64,000 nt of DNA from Pseudomonas lini (GCF_964063345.1 NZ_OZ061318.1:806001-870000); one strand, 5' to 3'; counted from the stretch's first letter, positions 1-8,659 are shown. Notes: generated by a model not told the origin, from the sequence alone. Translations and numbers: made by a program.

Positions 1-727
1 AATATTGGCCGTCGTCCAGGGTCACCTTAGGGTGGTCCTTGTCCAAGACCACTTTTTTGAACGCCGGGTAGCTGCGGTAAGCAATCGTCAGGCCGAGACT
101 GGCCAAGGGTTTGTTGACCGATAGTGCGATGGGTTCAGGGGACGGCACACTATCGTCCGGCTCGATCTTGGACTGCACCTTGATATCGGCGAAGTTTTTC
201 TCGCTGCCATCTCGAAAACGCAAGCGCTCCGGACGGTACTGGTGGGCCACAGACTCATCCGGCGTGGCGGCGCGCTTCCAGAGAGGATCAAGGCTGCTGG
301 TGTCAAACCTCAATTCGGAACCATCGGCAAACAGCTTCTGAGCAAATCGCAGGTCCTGGATCGACGCCAGCGCAGTTTTCACCTGCGCACTGGTGAAAGG
401 GACAAACAGCTCCTCGTATTGCAGCTCCTGCTCGCTGGCAGGCTTGGCTCCGTCAACGGTCAGGCTAAATTCCGATTCAATGAGCAGCTCCAAAGAGCTG
501 AGGGTTTCACCCGTGTCATGGATCAAGTAATTCAGACGCTTTTCCACGTCAGGCAGTGCCAGCGTGCCGATGTCCTCTACGCCGCCTTCGTTCATGTCCT
601 CGGCGGTGAAGTTGTCACTTACCGACGCACTGCTCTGGCGAAACAGGTAGTAGGACGTACAGCCCACCACTAACAGGGTCACGGCCAGTATCGACAGCAA
701 TCTCAAACGAGGCTGGGTAAAGTTCAT
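1..727 (-). CDS. Unidentified lipoprotein-like protein, 3' part outside the window
   Basis: An open frame runs on the reverse strand from an ATG at 727 to the window edge without a stop, giving the first 242 residues. The N-terminus is basic, then hydrophobic, ending in a possible lipobox (VVGC, Cys23), so it may be a lipoprotein or a membrane-anchored periplasmic protein. The rest is acidic and soluble with no motif I recognise. The C-terminus is missing. REP palindromes lie behind its 5' end. Confidence 0.6.
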   Translation of the reverse strand, partial: MNFTQPRLRLLSILAVTLLVVGCTSYYLFRQSSASVSDNFTAEDMNEGGVEDIGTLALPDVEKRLNYLIHDTGETLSSLELLIESEFSLTVDGAKPASEQELQYEELFVPFTSAQVKTALASIQDLRFAQKLFADGSELRFDTSSLDPLWKRAATPDESVAHQYRPERLRFRDGSEKNFADIKVQSKIEPDDSVPSPEPIALSVNKPLASLGLTIAYRSYPAFKKVVLDKDHPKVTLDDGQY

Positions 728-1218
728 TATGGCTTCGGTAGTCAAAGGGCTGGGGAGTGCCGGCAGCTAACCACACGGCATTGCGGACTGCAAATCGCCT
801 GGACGGCTCTATGCCGGGGCGTGGAAGGGCTGAGGACGTTCGGCGTCTGTGAGTCAGTCTTCGCGGGCAAGCCTCGCTCCTACGGGTTGGGTATCGATCA
901 CATGCCTCGTATGCGACACCAATACCTGTGGGAGCAGGCTTGCCCGCGATGAGGCCGGTACAGTCACCACAAGGCTCGGTGTCAGACTGCTAAACAGGCA
1001 CTGTTTAAATGACACTTCCAGACACTCACCCGGGCTACACATCCTTGCGCCGTTGCCTACGACTACGCCAGAATCCGCCGGCTTGTGCGCCTTGAGGCCG
1101 GGCTCTATCGTTTCCGGGTCGCTGAAAAACAGCGATCGGGTTTCGCAGCCCGGCTCAATCAAGGCGTACAGCGCCACCGTTCCTTTTCAGATGACGTTTT
1201 CGTTCGCTGAATTGCATT
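728..1218. repeat. Gap with an inverted REP pair (about 860-956)
   Basis: About 490 bases without a convincing gene. Two REP palindromes in opposite orientation lie at about 860-890 (core cgcgggcaagc) and 927-956 (core gcttgcccgcg), with about 35 bases between them. This is the usual BIME layout in fluorescent pseudomonads. The open frames across the region are composed of REP sequence and are not credible proteins. I see nothing else identifiable between 960 and 1218. Confidence 0.7.
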
Positions 1219-1345
1219 ATGGCGGCTGTGCGCGGGAGATCTTCGGGTCTGCCGGGTTCCTTGATTCCCGGTCTGCGAACCTGCGTACAGCTGCCACCTA
1301 TCTTCGTTTCGCAGCGAACCGTGGCGGCTCCACTAATCAAGGAGC
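1219..1345 (+). ncRNA. Structured leader upstream of the DUF6124 gene, possibly bistable
   Basis: Bases 1220-1234 pair with 1282-1296 in a 15-bp helix that includes three G-U pairs. The helix encloses two hairpins: a 5-bp stem with a UUCG loop (1237-1250) and a CCGGG/CCCGG stem (1252-1271). Together these form a three-way junction. The octamer tggcggct occurs at 1220-1227 and again at 1322-1329, so the 3' strand (1289-1297) can pair instead with 1321-1329, about 10 bases upstream of the ribosome site. From memory, similar sequence precedes other DUF6124 genes in Pseudomonas; I have not checked this. The role (attenuator, thermosensor or riboswitch) is unknown. Confidence 0.55.
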
Positions 1346-1351
1346 ATTACT

Positions 1352-1711
1352 ATGTTCAAAGCCACACCCAACCCACCGGAAACCGATCCAACATCCCCGT
1401 ACGAATCCCTCGATTCCAAAAAGCTCAACGAAGCCGCCGACCGCGCCCTCGATCACTACCTCAAACCACCCATCCCCAAAGACACCAAGCGCAAACCCAG
1501 CACCATTTACCATGTCGGCACCCAGGTCGATAACGAAACCCTGCTGGTCAATGCCTGCGAATCCCTGGCGTCAGCGAGCATGATGCTCACTGAGTTCGCC
1601 GGGTTGATGGACATGCCACATCGCAACATGATGTTGGGGATTCAATCGGTGGTCATGCTCGGGGAATTGGCGGTGAATCGGGTGCTGGATAATCTTGATC
1701 CGCCGTCCTGA
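1352..1711 (+). CDS. DUF6124 family protein
   Basis: A 119-residue protein starting at ATG 1352 after an AGGAG at 1340-1344. The N-terminus (MFKATPNPPETDPTSPYESL, then DSKKLNEAADRALDHYL) is the signature I associate with the Pseudomonas-restricted DUF6124 family. The C-terminal half is predicted alpha-helical and Met-rich (ASMMLTEFAG, HRNMMLGIQSVVMLGELAVN). There is no signal peptide or catalytic motif. Function is unknown. It is a single gene, and its long folded leader suggests post-transcriptional control. Confidence 0.8.
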   Translation: MFKATPNPPETDPTSPYESLDSKKLNEAADRALDHYLKPPIPKDTKRKPSTIYHVGTQVDNETLLVNACESLASASMMLTEFAGLMDMPHRNMMLGIQSVVMLGELAVNRVLDNLDPPS

Positions 1712-2072
1712 CCATTGATCTGAGGCCACAGACCTTTTGTGGCGAGGGAGCTTGCTCCCGCTCGGCTGCGCAGCAGTCGCAAAGCCTGAGCATGCGGTAT
1801 GTCTGAAAAACCGTGATTGCCGGGATTGGGGCCGCTTCGCAACCCAACAGGAGCAAGCTCCCTCGCCACATGGGGTGAATCCGGGCAAAGGTTGGTCGAT
1901 CAAAAGATCGCAGGCCGGTGTTCCTTAAAGGGGCGCCCCGCACAACCATTGCTCCCATCTGTAACACCTGCCAATGCGGGCCCAAGCCTTCACGGCATCC
2001 AGTTGCGCCACTGCAACACCTCTACTTCAAGGGCTGCCGATTAATTCGCGCTTGCGCCTGGAAATAGGCACG
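1712..2072. repeat. Gap with a GTGGCGAGGGAGC-type REP pair (1738-1870)
   Basis: The outer arms tgtggcgagggagc (from 1738) and gctccctcgccaca (to 1870) are inverted copies enclosing a diverged centre of about 100 bases. This is the second REP family of the window, seen again near 8.5, 11.2 and 55.9 kb. The rest of the gap (1871-2072) holds no gene I can support. Confidence 0.75.
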
Positions 2073-2118
2073 TTGATTGCTATTGTTAATATCGTATACG
2101 AAATCCCCAATACGATAT
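2073..2118 (+). promoter_or_regulatory. Promoter and operator of the ABC/dehydratase operon
   Basis: A possible -35 TTGATT (2073-2078) and -10 TATACG (2095-2100) are 16 bases apart. The -10 overlaps the perfect palindrome TCGTATACGA (2092-2101). The arms ATATCGTAT (2089-2097) and ATACGATAT (2110-2118) form a wider inverted repeat. The 16-base string ATATCGTATACGAAAT recurs unchanged at 8660-8675 before the DapA-like gene. This fits one repressor, probably of the GntR type, serving both transcripts. No matching regulator gene is in the window. Confidence 0.6.
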
Positions 2119-2148
2119 CCGACAGCACTTCACATCAACGAGGCCTCT

Positions 2149-2967
2149 ATGAAAAACCCCGCATTTGCCGTAGCCCTCAGCGCTGTTCTCAGTACCTCCT
2201 TTATCGCCACCGCCCAGGCCGACAAGCTCGACGACATTATCGGTTCGGGCAAACTGCGCTGCGCCGTGACCCTGGACTTCCCGCCCATGGGTTTCCGTGA
2301 TGAAGGCAACAACCCGGCCGGTTTTGACGTGGACTACTGCCGCGATCTGGCAAAAATCCTCGGAGTGGAGGCCGAAGTCGTAGAGACGCCGTTCCCGGAC
2401 CGCATTCCGGCGCTGGTCTCCGGGCGTGCCGACGTGATCGTCGCCTCCACCTCCGATACCCTCGAACGGGCCAAGACTGTCGGCCTTACCGTGCCTTACT
2501 TTGCCTTCCAGATGGTGGTGCTGACCCGCGACAACACTGGCATCAACAGCTTCGCCGATATCAAAGGCAAAGCGCTGGGCAACACCAGCGGTACCTATGA
2601 AGCCATCGCTCTGGAAAAAGACGTGAAGAACTGGGGCACCGGCACCTTCCGCGCCTATCAGTCGCAAAACGACACGCTGTTGGCGGTCGCCCAGGGTCAC
2701 ATCGACGCCACTGTGGTCACCAACACTGTGGCCGCCGCCACGCTCAAATCGGGCAAATACAAGAACCTGAAAATCGCCGGTAACGCCCCGTACGTGATCG
2801 ACTACGTGTCCCTCGGAGCCAAACGCAACGAGTACGGTCTGCTCCGGTATCTGGACCTGTTCGTGAACCAGCAAGTGCGAACAGGCCGTTACAACGAGCT
2901 GTTCACAAAATGGGTCGGCACCGAGATTTCACCCACCGACCTGACCGTGCCAAAGGTCTACTACTGA
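2149..2967 (+). CDS. Periplasmic amino-acid-binding protein of an ABC transporter
   Basis: A 272-residue family-3 solute-binding protein. The start at 2149 is chosen because a GAGG lies just upstream and it yields a Sec signal peptide ending at AQA/DKLDD; frames starting earlier run through the operator. The mature part has the usual early segment (GKLRCAVTLDFPPMGFRDE) and binding motifs (AGFDVDYCRDLAK, RADVIVASTSDTLERA). It would deliver substrate to the permeases and ATPase encoded from 4749. Genes around it suggest an imino acid such as a hydroxyproline, but the sequence does not fix the ligand. Its stop is one base before the next start. Confidence 0.9.
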   Translation: MKNPAFAVALSAVLSTSFIATAQADKLDDIIGSGKLRCAVTLDFPPMGFRDEGNNPAGFDVDYCRDLAKILGVEAEVVETPFPDRIPALVSGRADVIVASTSDTLERAKTVGLTVPYFAFQMVVLTRDNTGINSFADIKGKALGNTSGTYEAIALEKDVKNWGTGTFRAYQSQNDTLLAVAQGHIDATVVTNTVAAATLKSGKYKNLKIAGNAPYVIDYVSLGAKRNEYGLLRYLDLFVNQQVRTGRYNELFTKWVGTEISPTDLTVPKVYY

Positions 2968-2968
2968 G

Positions 2969-4756
2969 ATGTCCGGCATGCCTGGGTCAATTTCTCTGAC
3001 CGGTCGCAGCCTGGTCGCGGGCGCCGCCCAAGGCGCCCTACTGTTCGCCGATGTGGGCTTGAGTTTCTGGGGCGGGGTCGATCCGTACAGCGGCGAGATC
3101 ATTGACCGTCACCACCCGCTCAGCGGCGAATACCTGGCCGGCCGCGTGCTGGCCATTCCCAGCGGTCGCGGCTCGTGCACCGGCAGTAGCGTGTTGATGG
3201 AACTGATCAGCAACGGTCACGCACCGGCCGCACTGGTGCTGGCCGAGCCCGATGAGATCCTGACCTTGGGCGTGCTTGTGGCACAGACCATTTTCGAGCG
3301 TTCCCTGCCGGTGCTGTGCATCGGCAGGGAGGCCTTCGTCGCTCTGCGCGGCAATGCTTTCGCTCGGGTCGAGGACACAACGCTGAGCCTGTTCGAGCAC
3401 CTGCCGGGCGATGCCTGGCAGGCACTCGACAGCCCTTTGCCGAGCACCGATATCGCCACCGCGATCGAACTCACCGAACACGACCGGGCGCTGCTCGACG
3501 GCCAGCATGGCAAGGCCGCGCAGATGGCCATGCAGATCGTCCTGCGCATGGCCGAACTGCAAGGTGCCCGACATTTGGTGGATGTCACCCAGGCGCACAT
3601 CGACGGCTGCATCTACACGGGACCTGCGAGCCTGCGTTTTGCCCAACAATTGGTGCAATGGGGAGCAACAGTGCGGGTGCCCACCACCCTCAATTCGATT
3701 TCCGTGGACCAGCGCCGCTGGCGCGAGCTGGGCATCGACCCTGCCCTCGGTGAACCGGCCAGTGCCTTGGGCGATGCCTATATGGCGATGGGTGCACAGC
3801 TGAGTTTCACCTGCGCGCCCTACCTGCTCGACAGCGCGCCGAAGGCTGGCGAGCAGATCGTCTGGGCCGAATCCAATGCGGTGGTCTACGCCAACAGCGT
3901 GCTCGGCGCACGCACCTTGAAGTACCCGGACTACCTGGACATCTGCATCGCGCTGACCGGCCGCGCCCCGTTGATCGGCTGCCATCTGGACGCACAACGC
4001 AAGGCCCGACTGCAGATCGAGTTGCCTGCCCTGGGTGAACTGGACGACGCCTTCTACCCGCTGCTCGGGTACCACATCGGTACGCTGGCGGGCAGCCGGA
4101 TTCCATTGGTGCGCGGGTTGAAAAACCGCAACCCGAGCCTGGACGATCTCAAAGCTTTCGGCGCGGCATTTGCCACCACATCCGCCGCGCCACTGTTCCA
4201 TATCGCCGGAGTAACTCCGGAGGCCATCGACCCGTCGCGGGTGCTGGAGGTGGATGTATCCCTCCCCGTGGAAAAAATCCGCCTGATCGATCTATTGGTC
4301 AGCTGGCGCGAACTCAACACTGCCCGTGACAGCCAAGTGGATGTGGTCTCGCTGGGCAATCCGCATTTCTCCCTCAGCGAGTTCGCCCACCTCGCACGGT
4401 TGTGTCTCGGTCGACACAAACACCTTGACGTGGTCCTCGTTATTACCTGCGGCCGCGCCGTGCTGGAGCAAGCTCGCGAAGCCGGGCATATCGCCGTGAT
4501 CGAAGCGTTCGGCGCCACCCTGGTCACCGATACCTGCTGGTGCATGCTCGGCGAACCGGTGATCCCGCCGGGCGCAAAAACCTTGATGACCAACTCCGGC
4601 AAATACGCCCATTACGCACCCGGCCTGGTGGGCCGCAAGGTGCATTTCGCCAGCATCAAAGAATGCATCGATGCCGCCTGCAATGCCACCGCCAGCGGGC
4701 GCCTGCCGGCGTGGTTACAACCTGCCGTCCTGATGGAGAGCCCTGCGCATGTTTGA
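2969..4756 (+). CDS. Fused aconitase X (DUF521), candidate cis-3-hydroxy-L-proline dehydratase
   Basis: A 595-residue protein with both aconitase-X parts in one chain. The swivel-like domain comes first (about 1-140, with LSFWGGVDPYSGEIIDRHHP and GRGSCTGSS). The DUF521 catalytic domain follows (from about 165, with LVDVTQAHIDGCIYTGP; Cys523 and Cys525 in DTCWCM near the end). Some members of this family dehydrate cis-3-hydroxy-L-proline to pyrroline-2-carboxylate. The pyrroline-2-carboxylate-type reductase at 13.0 kb and the transporter support that role by inference. It overlaps the next permease gene by 8 bases, so one operon is likely. Confidence 0.85.
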   Translation: MSGMPGSISLTGRSLVAGAAQGALLFADVGLSFWGGVDPYSGEIIDRHHPLSGEYLAGRVLAIPSGRGSCTGSSVLMELISNGHAPAALVLAEPDEILTLGVLVAQTIFERSLPVLCIGREAFVALRGNAFARVEDTTLSLFEHLPGDAWQALDSPLPSTDIATAIELTEHDRALLDGQHGKAAQMAMQIVLRMAELQGARHLVDVTQAHIDGCIYTGPASLRFAQQLVQWGATVRVPTTLNSISVDQRRWRELGIDPALGEPASALGDAYMAMGAQLSFTCAPYLLDSAPKAGEQIVWAESNAVVYANSVLGARTLKYPDYLDICIALTGRAPLIGCHLDAQRKARLQIELPALGELDDAFYPLLGYHIGTLAGSRIPLVRGLKNRNPSLDDLKAFGAAFATTSAAPLFHIAGVTPEAIDPSRVLEVDVSLPVEKIRLIDLLVSWRELNTARDSQVDVVSLGNPHFSLSEFAHLARLCLGRHKHLDVVLVITCGRAVLEQAREAGHIAVIEAFGATLVTDTCWCMLGEPVIPPGAKTLMTNSGKYAHYAPGLVGRKVHFASIKECIDAACNATASGRLPAWLQPAVLMESPAHV

Positions 4757-5414
4757 CTACAGTTTCCAATGGCGCTCAGCGCTACGCGCCCTGCCGGACA
4801 TGCTCGCCGGTGCCCTGGTCACCTTCGAGACCGCGGCGCTGTCGATGATCTTCGGCGTGCTGATCGCCCTGGCCCTGACCGTAATGCGCGAAAGCAAAAA
4901 CCCGCTGCTGCGCGGCATCGGCAATGGCTGGGTATCGATCGCGCGCAACACCCCGTCGCTGTTCCAGATCTATGTCCTCTACTTCGGTCTCGGCTCGCTG
5001 GGCATGCACGTCAGTTCATGGCTCGCCCTGCTGGCCGGGATCACCTTCAACAATGCCGGGTATCTGGCGGAGAACTTTCGCGGTGGCCTCAAGGCCGTCC
5101 CGGACACACAAGTGCGCGCCGCACGTTCGCTGGGCATGAGTGCCTTCCAGGCCTACCGCATGATCATCGTCCCGCAGCTGCTGCGAATCGTCTTCTACCC
5201 GCTGACTAATCAAATGGTCTGGGCGGTGCTGATGACATCGCTGGGGGTGATCGTCGGGCTGAACAATGACCTGACCGGCGTGACCCAGGACTACAACGTC
5301 AAAACGTTCCGCACCTTCGAGTTCTTCGCCATTGCAGCGGTGCTGTATTACCTGATTGCCAAGGCGATCGTCGCGGCAGCCCGGCTGATGGCCTGGCGGT
5401 TGTTCCGTTACTGA
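4749..5414 (+). CDS. ABC transporter permease, polar amino-acid type (HisM family)
   Basis: A 221-residue inner-membrane protein with about five membrane segments. The permease loop that contacts the ATPase is present (from about residue 115, AARSLGMSAFQAYRMIIVPQ). The early part carries the family sequence FETAALSMIFGVLIALALTV. The start overlaps the dehydratase stop. With the permease at 5425 it would form a heterodimeric channel for the substrate bound by the protein at 2149. Confidence 0.92.
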   Translation: MFDYSFQWRSALRALPDMLAGALVTFETAALSMIFGVLIALALTVMRESKNPLLRGIGNGWVSIARNTPSLFQIYVLYFGLGSLGMHVSSWLALLAGITFNNAGYLAENFRGGLKAVPDTQVRAARSLGMSAFQAYRMIIVPQLLRIVFYPLTNQMVWAVLMTSLGVIVGLNNDLTGVTQDYNVKTFRTFEFFAIAAVLYYLIAKAIVAAARLMAWRLFRY

Positions 5415-5424
5415 GGAGTCGTGC

Positions 5425-6075
5425 ATGTTTAATACCGGGTTTTCCTCCAATGACCTGTTGTTCCTGCTCAATGGCGCCTGGGTCACGCTGCAACTGACGT
5501 TCTGGTCGATCATGCTCGGCTCCCTCGCCGGCTTGCTCTTCGGCTTGCTGCGGGCCCTGTTGCCGCGGGCCAGTTTGCCCCTGGCCTGGGTACTGGACGT
5601 GTTTCGCAGCGTGCCGTTGCTGATCCAGTTCGTGCTGTTCAACTCGCTCAAAAGCATCGTCGGCTTGAACATCAGCGCCTTCAGCGTCGGCTGCATTGTG
5701 CTGGGGGTTTATGCCGCCGCGTACTTCACCGAGATCGTGCGCGCTGGCGTGTTGTCGGTGCCGTTCACCCTGCGTCGGGCCAGTCGCTCGCTGGGCCTGA
5801 GCTTCCTGCAGGACCTGCGCTGGATCGTCCTGCCGATGGCCACCCGGGTGGCTTTCCCCGGCTGGCTGAACCTGGTGCTCGGCGTGATGAAAGACACCGC
5901 CCTGGTGATGTGGATCGGCATCGTCGAACTGCTGCGCGCCTCGCAAACCATCGTCACCCGCATCCAGGAACCGTTGCTGGTGCTGTGCATCGCGGGCCTT
6001 ATTTACTACGTCATGAGCCTGGTGGTCGCACGCCTGGGCGCTCGTCTGGAAAGAAGGTGGCAAGAAAATGATTGA
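5425..6075 (+). CDS. ABC transporter permease, polar amino-acid type (second subunit)
   Basis: A 216-residue inner-membrane permease 10 bases after the previous gene, with GAGGAG before its ATG. The family motif LDVFRSVPLLIQFVLF and the coupling loop (ASRSLGLSFLQDLRWIVLP) are visible. It overlaps the ATPase start by 8 bases. It pairs with the 4749 permease in the same transporter. Confidence 0.92.
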   Translation: MFNTGFSSNDLLFLLNGAWVTLQLTFWSIMLGSLAGLLFGLLRALLPRASLPLAWVLDVFRSVPLLIQFVLFNSLKSIVGLNISAFSVGCIVLGVYAAAYFTEIVRAGVLSVPFTLRRASRSLGLSFLQDLRWIVLPMATRVAFPGWLNLVLGVMKDTALVMWIGIVELLRASQTIVTRIQEPLLVLCIAGLIYYVMSLVVARLGARLERRWQEND

Positions 6076-6790
6076 GATCGACAACGTACATAAATCCTTC
6101 GGCGACCTCGCCGTGGTCAAGGGTGTCAGCCTGACGGTGAACAAGGGCGAGGTGGTGTCGATCATCGGCGGCTCGGGCTCCGGCAAATCGACCCTGCTGA
6201 TGTGCATCAACGGCCTGGAACCGATCCAGAAAGGCAGCATCCGCGTCGACGGCGTCGAGGTGCATGACAGCGCCACCGACCTCAATCGCCTGCGGCAGAA
6301 AATCGGCATCGTGTTCCAGCAATGGAACGCCTTTCCGCACCTGACGGTGCTGGAAAACGTGATGCTGGCGCCGCGCAAAGTGCTGGGTAAAAGCAAGTGC
6401 GACGCCGAGGAGCTGGCGGTGCAGCAACTGACCCACGTGGGCCTTGCCGACAAGCTCAAGACCTTTCCCGGCAAGTTGTCCGGTGGCCAGCAGCAACGCA
6501 TGGCCATCGCCCGCGCCTTGGCGATGTCGCCGGACTACATGCTGTTCGACGAAGCCACGTCGGCCCTCGATCCGCAATTGGTCGGCGAGGTGCTGGATAC
6601 CATGCGCATGCTCGCCGAAGACGGCATGACCATGGTGCTGGTGACCCACGAAATCCGCTTTGCCCGCGATGTCTCCGACCGAGTGGCGTTCTTTCGCAAT
6701 GGCCTGGTGCACGAGATCGGCTCGCCGGATCAGGTGATCGGTAATCCGGTGCATGCGGAAACGGCGGCGTTTTTGAAATCGGTGAAGTAA
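6068..6790 (+). CDS. ABC transporter ATP-binding protein, polar amino-acid type
   Basis: A 240-residue nucleotide-binding subunit of the GlnQ/HisP kind. It has Walker A GGSGSGKST, the Q-loop region (GIVFQQWNAFPHLTVLENV), the signature LSGGQQQRMAIARAL, Walker B MLFDEATSALDP and the switch histidine in VLVTHEI. It energises the two preceding permeases. Its last 17 codons lie within the first unit of a 142-base tandem repeat that continues downstream (separate entry), so the 3' end of the gene has been copied three more times. Confidence 0.95.
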   Translation: MIEIDNVHKSFGDLAVVKGVSLTVNKGEVVSIIGGSGSGKSTLLMCINGLEPIQKGSIRVDGVEVHDSATDLNRLRQKIGIVFQQWNAFPHLTVLENVMLAPRKVLGKSKCDAEELAVQQLTHVGLADKLKTFPGKLSGGQQQRMAIARALAMSPDYMLFDEATSALDPQLVGEVLDTMRMLAEDGMTMVLVTHEIRFARDVSDRVAFFRNGLVHEIGSPDQVIGNPVHAETAAFLKSVK

Positions 6791-7252
6791 CTGATGGCCC
6801 CTTCGCGGGCAAGCCCGCTCCCACAGGATTGTTGGTGTATGCAAAATCGGTGGCCAACCCAAATCACTGTGAGAGGTAATTGGTAATCCGGTGCATATGG
6901 AAACGGCGGCTTTTCTGAAATCGGTGAAGTAACTGATGGCCCCTTCGCGGGCAAGCCCGCTCCCACAGGATTGTTGGTGTATGCAAAATCGGTGGCCAAC
7001 CCAAATCACTGTGAGAGGTAATTGGTAATCCGGTGCATATGGAAACGGCGGCTTTTCTGAAATCGGTGAAGTAACTGATGGCCCCTTCGCGGGCAAGCCC
7101 GCTCCCACAGGATTGTTGGTGTATGCAAAATCGTTGGCCAACCCAAATCACTGTGAGAGGTAATTGGTAATCCGGTGCATATGGAAACGGCGGCTTTTCT
7201 GAAATCGGTGAAGTAACTGATGGCCCCTTCGCGGGCAAGCCCGCTCCCACAG
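6740..7252 (+). repeat. 142-bp tandem array made of the ATPase gene end plus a REP
   Basis: Units begin at 6740, 6882, 7024 and 7166, each exactly 142 bases apart; the fourth breaks off after the REP at about 7252. Each unit holds the last 17 codons of the ATPase gene with its TAA, a REP (cgcgggcaagcccgctccc) and a spacer. Copies 2-4 share changes absent from copy 1 (gcatatggaa for gcatgcggaa), and copy 3 has a single further change (cgttggcc). An inverted REP at 7293-7323 closes the array. The array fills most of the gap before the proline-racemase-like gene. Confidence 0.95.
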
Positions 7253-7350
7253 GTATCTGTGTTGGCCACCAATTTTGTGTACACCATCAAACCCTGTGGG
7301 AGCGGGCTTGCCCGCGATGAGGCCTCAACAGGCAATAGAAGGAGCTAACC

Positions 7351-8379
7351 ATGCGCTCATCGAAAGTGATTCATGTAGTCAGCTGCCACGCCGAAGGTGA
7401 AGTCGGCGATGTGATCGTCGGCGGCGTAGCCCCACCACCAGGCGCCACCGTGTGGGAGCAATCGCGCTGGATCGCCAAGGATCAGACACTGCGCAACTTC
7501 GTACTCAACGAACCTCGCGGCGGTGTGTTCCGTCACGTCAATCTGCTGGTGCCGGCCAAGGATCCTCGGGCGCAAATGGCCTGGATCATCATGGAACCGG
7601 CGGACACGCCACCGATGTCCGGCTCCAATTCGCTGTGCGTCGCCACCGTGCTGCTGGACAGCGGCATTCTGCCAATGACCGAACCGCAAACCCGACTGGT
7701 GCTCGAAGCGCCCGGCGGCCTGATCGAGGCCGTGGCCGATTGCCGCGATGGCAAGGTCGAGCGGGTAGAAATCAAGAACGTGCCCTCCTTCGCTGACCGC
7801 CTCGACGCCTGGATCGAAGTCGAAGGCCTCGGCTCGTTGCAGGTTGACACCGCGTATGGCGGCGACAGTTTTGTCATCGCCGACGCCAAGGGGTTGGGCT
7901 TTTCCATTCGCCCTGATGAGGCTGCCGACCTGGTGGCGGTCGGTCTGAAAATCACTCGCGCTGCCAATGAACAATTGGGCTTCGTCCATCCGCTGAACTC
8001 CGAGTGGTCGCATATTTCCTTCTGCCAGATTGCCGCGCCCATCGTCGTTGAAAACGGCATCGCCGCAGGCAGAAACGCAGTAGTGATTCAACCCGGCAAG
8101 ATCGACCGCTCGCCCACCGGCACCGGCTGCTCGGCGCGCATGGCGGTACTGCAGGCCAAGGGCTTGATGCAGGTCGGTGAGCGCTTTATTGGGCGTTCGA
8201 TCATCGGTTCCGAATTCCACTGCCGCATCGACTCGCTGACCGAAGTGGCCGGGCGCCCGGCGATCTACCCATGTATTTCCGGCCGGGCCTGGATCACCGG
8301 CACTCATCAATTGCTGCTCGATCCGAGCGATCCGTGGCCACAGGGCTATCGCCTGTCAGACACTTGGCCGGGTGCCTGA
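7351..8379 (+). CDS. Proline racemase-family protein with Ser/Thr at the catalytic positions
   Basis: A 342-residue member of the proline racemase / 4-hydroxyproline epimerase / 3-hydroxyproline dehydratase fold, with AAGGAG before ATG 7351. In racemases two Cys act as acid and base, in MCGH and SPCGTG motifs. Here the first motif is MSGSN (Ser90) and the second DRSPTGTG (Thr256). In known members Thr at the second site goes with trans-3-hydroxyproline dehydratase activity, and Ser at the first occurs in some bacterial enzymes. A simple racemase is therefore unlikely. A hydroxyproline dehydratase is the best inference, and a different imino-acid reaction is possible. Confidence 0.8.
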   Translation: MRSSKVIHVVSCHAEGEVGDVIVGGVAPPPGATVWEQSRWIAKDQTLRNFVLNEPRGGVFRHVNLLVPAKDPRAQMAWIIMEPADTPPMSGSNSLCVATVLLDSGILPMTEPQTRLVLEAPGGLIEAVADCRDGKVERVEIKNVPSFADRLDAWIEVEGLGSLQVDTAYGGDSFVIADAKGLGFSIRPDEAADLVAVGLKITRAANEQLGFVHPLNSEWSHISFCQIAAPIVVENGIAAGRNAVVIQPGKIDRSPTGTGCSARMAVLQAKGLMQVGERFIGRSIIGSEFHCRIDSLTEVAGRPAIYPCISGRAWITGTHQLLLDPSDPWPQGYRLSDTWPGA

Positions 8380-8401
8380 CGCCGAAACGGAGCTTGTATG
8401 G

Positions 8402-8469
8402 CGAGGGAGCTTTTGTGGAGAGGAAGTTTTTGTGGCTAGGCAGTTTTTGTGGTGAAGCAGCTTTTGTGG
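8402..8469 (+). repeat. 17-bp imperfect tandem repeat, four units, leading into a REP
   Basis: Units at 8402-8418, 8419-8435, 8436-8452 and 8453-8469 all end in ttttgtgg and follow the pattern NNAGGNAGYTTTTGTGG. The first unit matches the REP arm that follows (cgagggagct at 8470), so the array seems to have grown from one REP arm. No open frame is involved. Confidence 0.85.
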
Positions 8470-8571
8470 CGAGGGAGCTTGCTCCCGTTCGGCTGCGCAG
8501 CAGTCGTGAAAACAGTGATTACAGCATTGGGGCTGCTGCGCAACCCAGCGGGAGCAAGCTCCCTCGCCACA
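8466..8571. repeat. GTGGCGAGGGAGC-type REP pair
   Basis: Inverted arms tgtggcgagggagc at the left and gctccctcgccaca at the right enclose a diverged core with a smaller palindromic part (ggctgcgcagcagtc). It is the same family as at 1738, 11112 and 55815. It may end or stabilise the transcript of the racemase-like gene. Confidence 0.8.
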
Positions 8572-8659
8572 AAAGCTTCCTCGCCACAGTGATTTCACTC
8601 AGTAGCAAAAAACCCTGATTGATTGAAAAAAAACACTAGCAGAATCCTTGGCACTTGAA

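Noticed and set aside
849..1583. Long forward frame of 244 codons
   Set aside because: It is built from REP sequence and the structured leader, then runs out of frame through the DUF6124 gene. Composition and codon use are not protein-like.
6740..7252. Regular repeats as a CRISPR array
   Set aside because: The units are contiguous 142-bp copies including coding sequence, with no unique spacers and no cas genes nearby.
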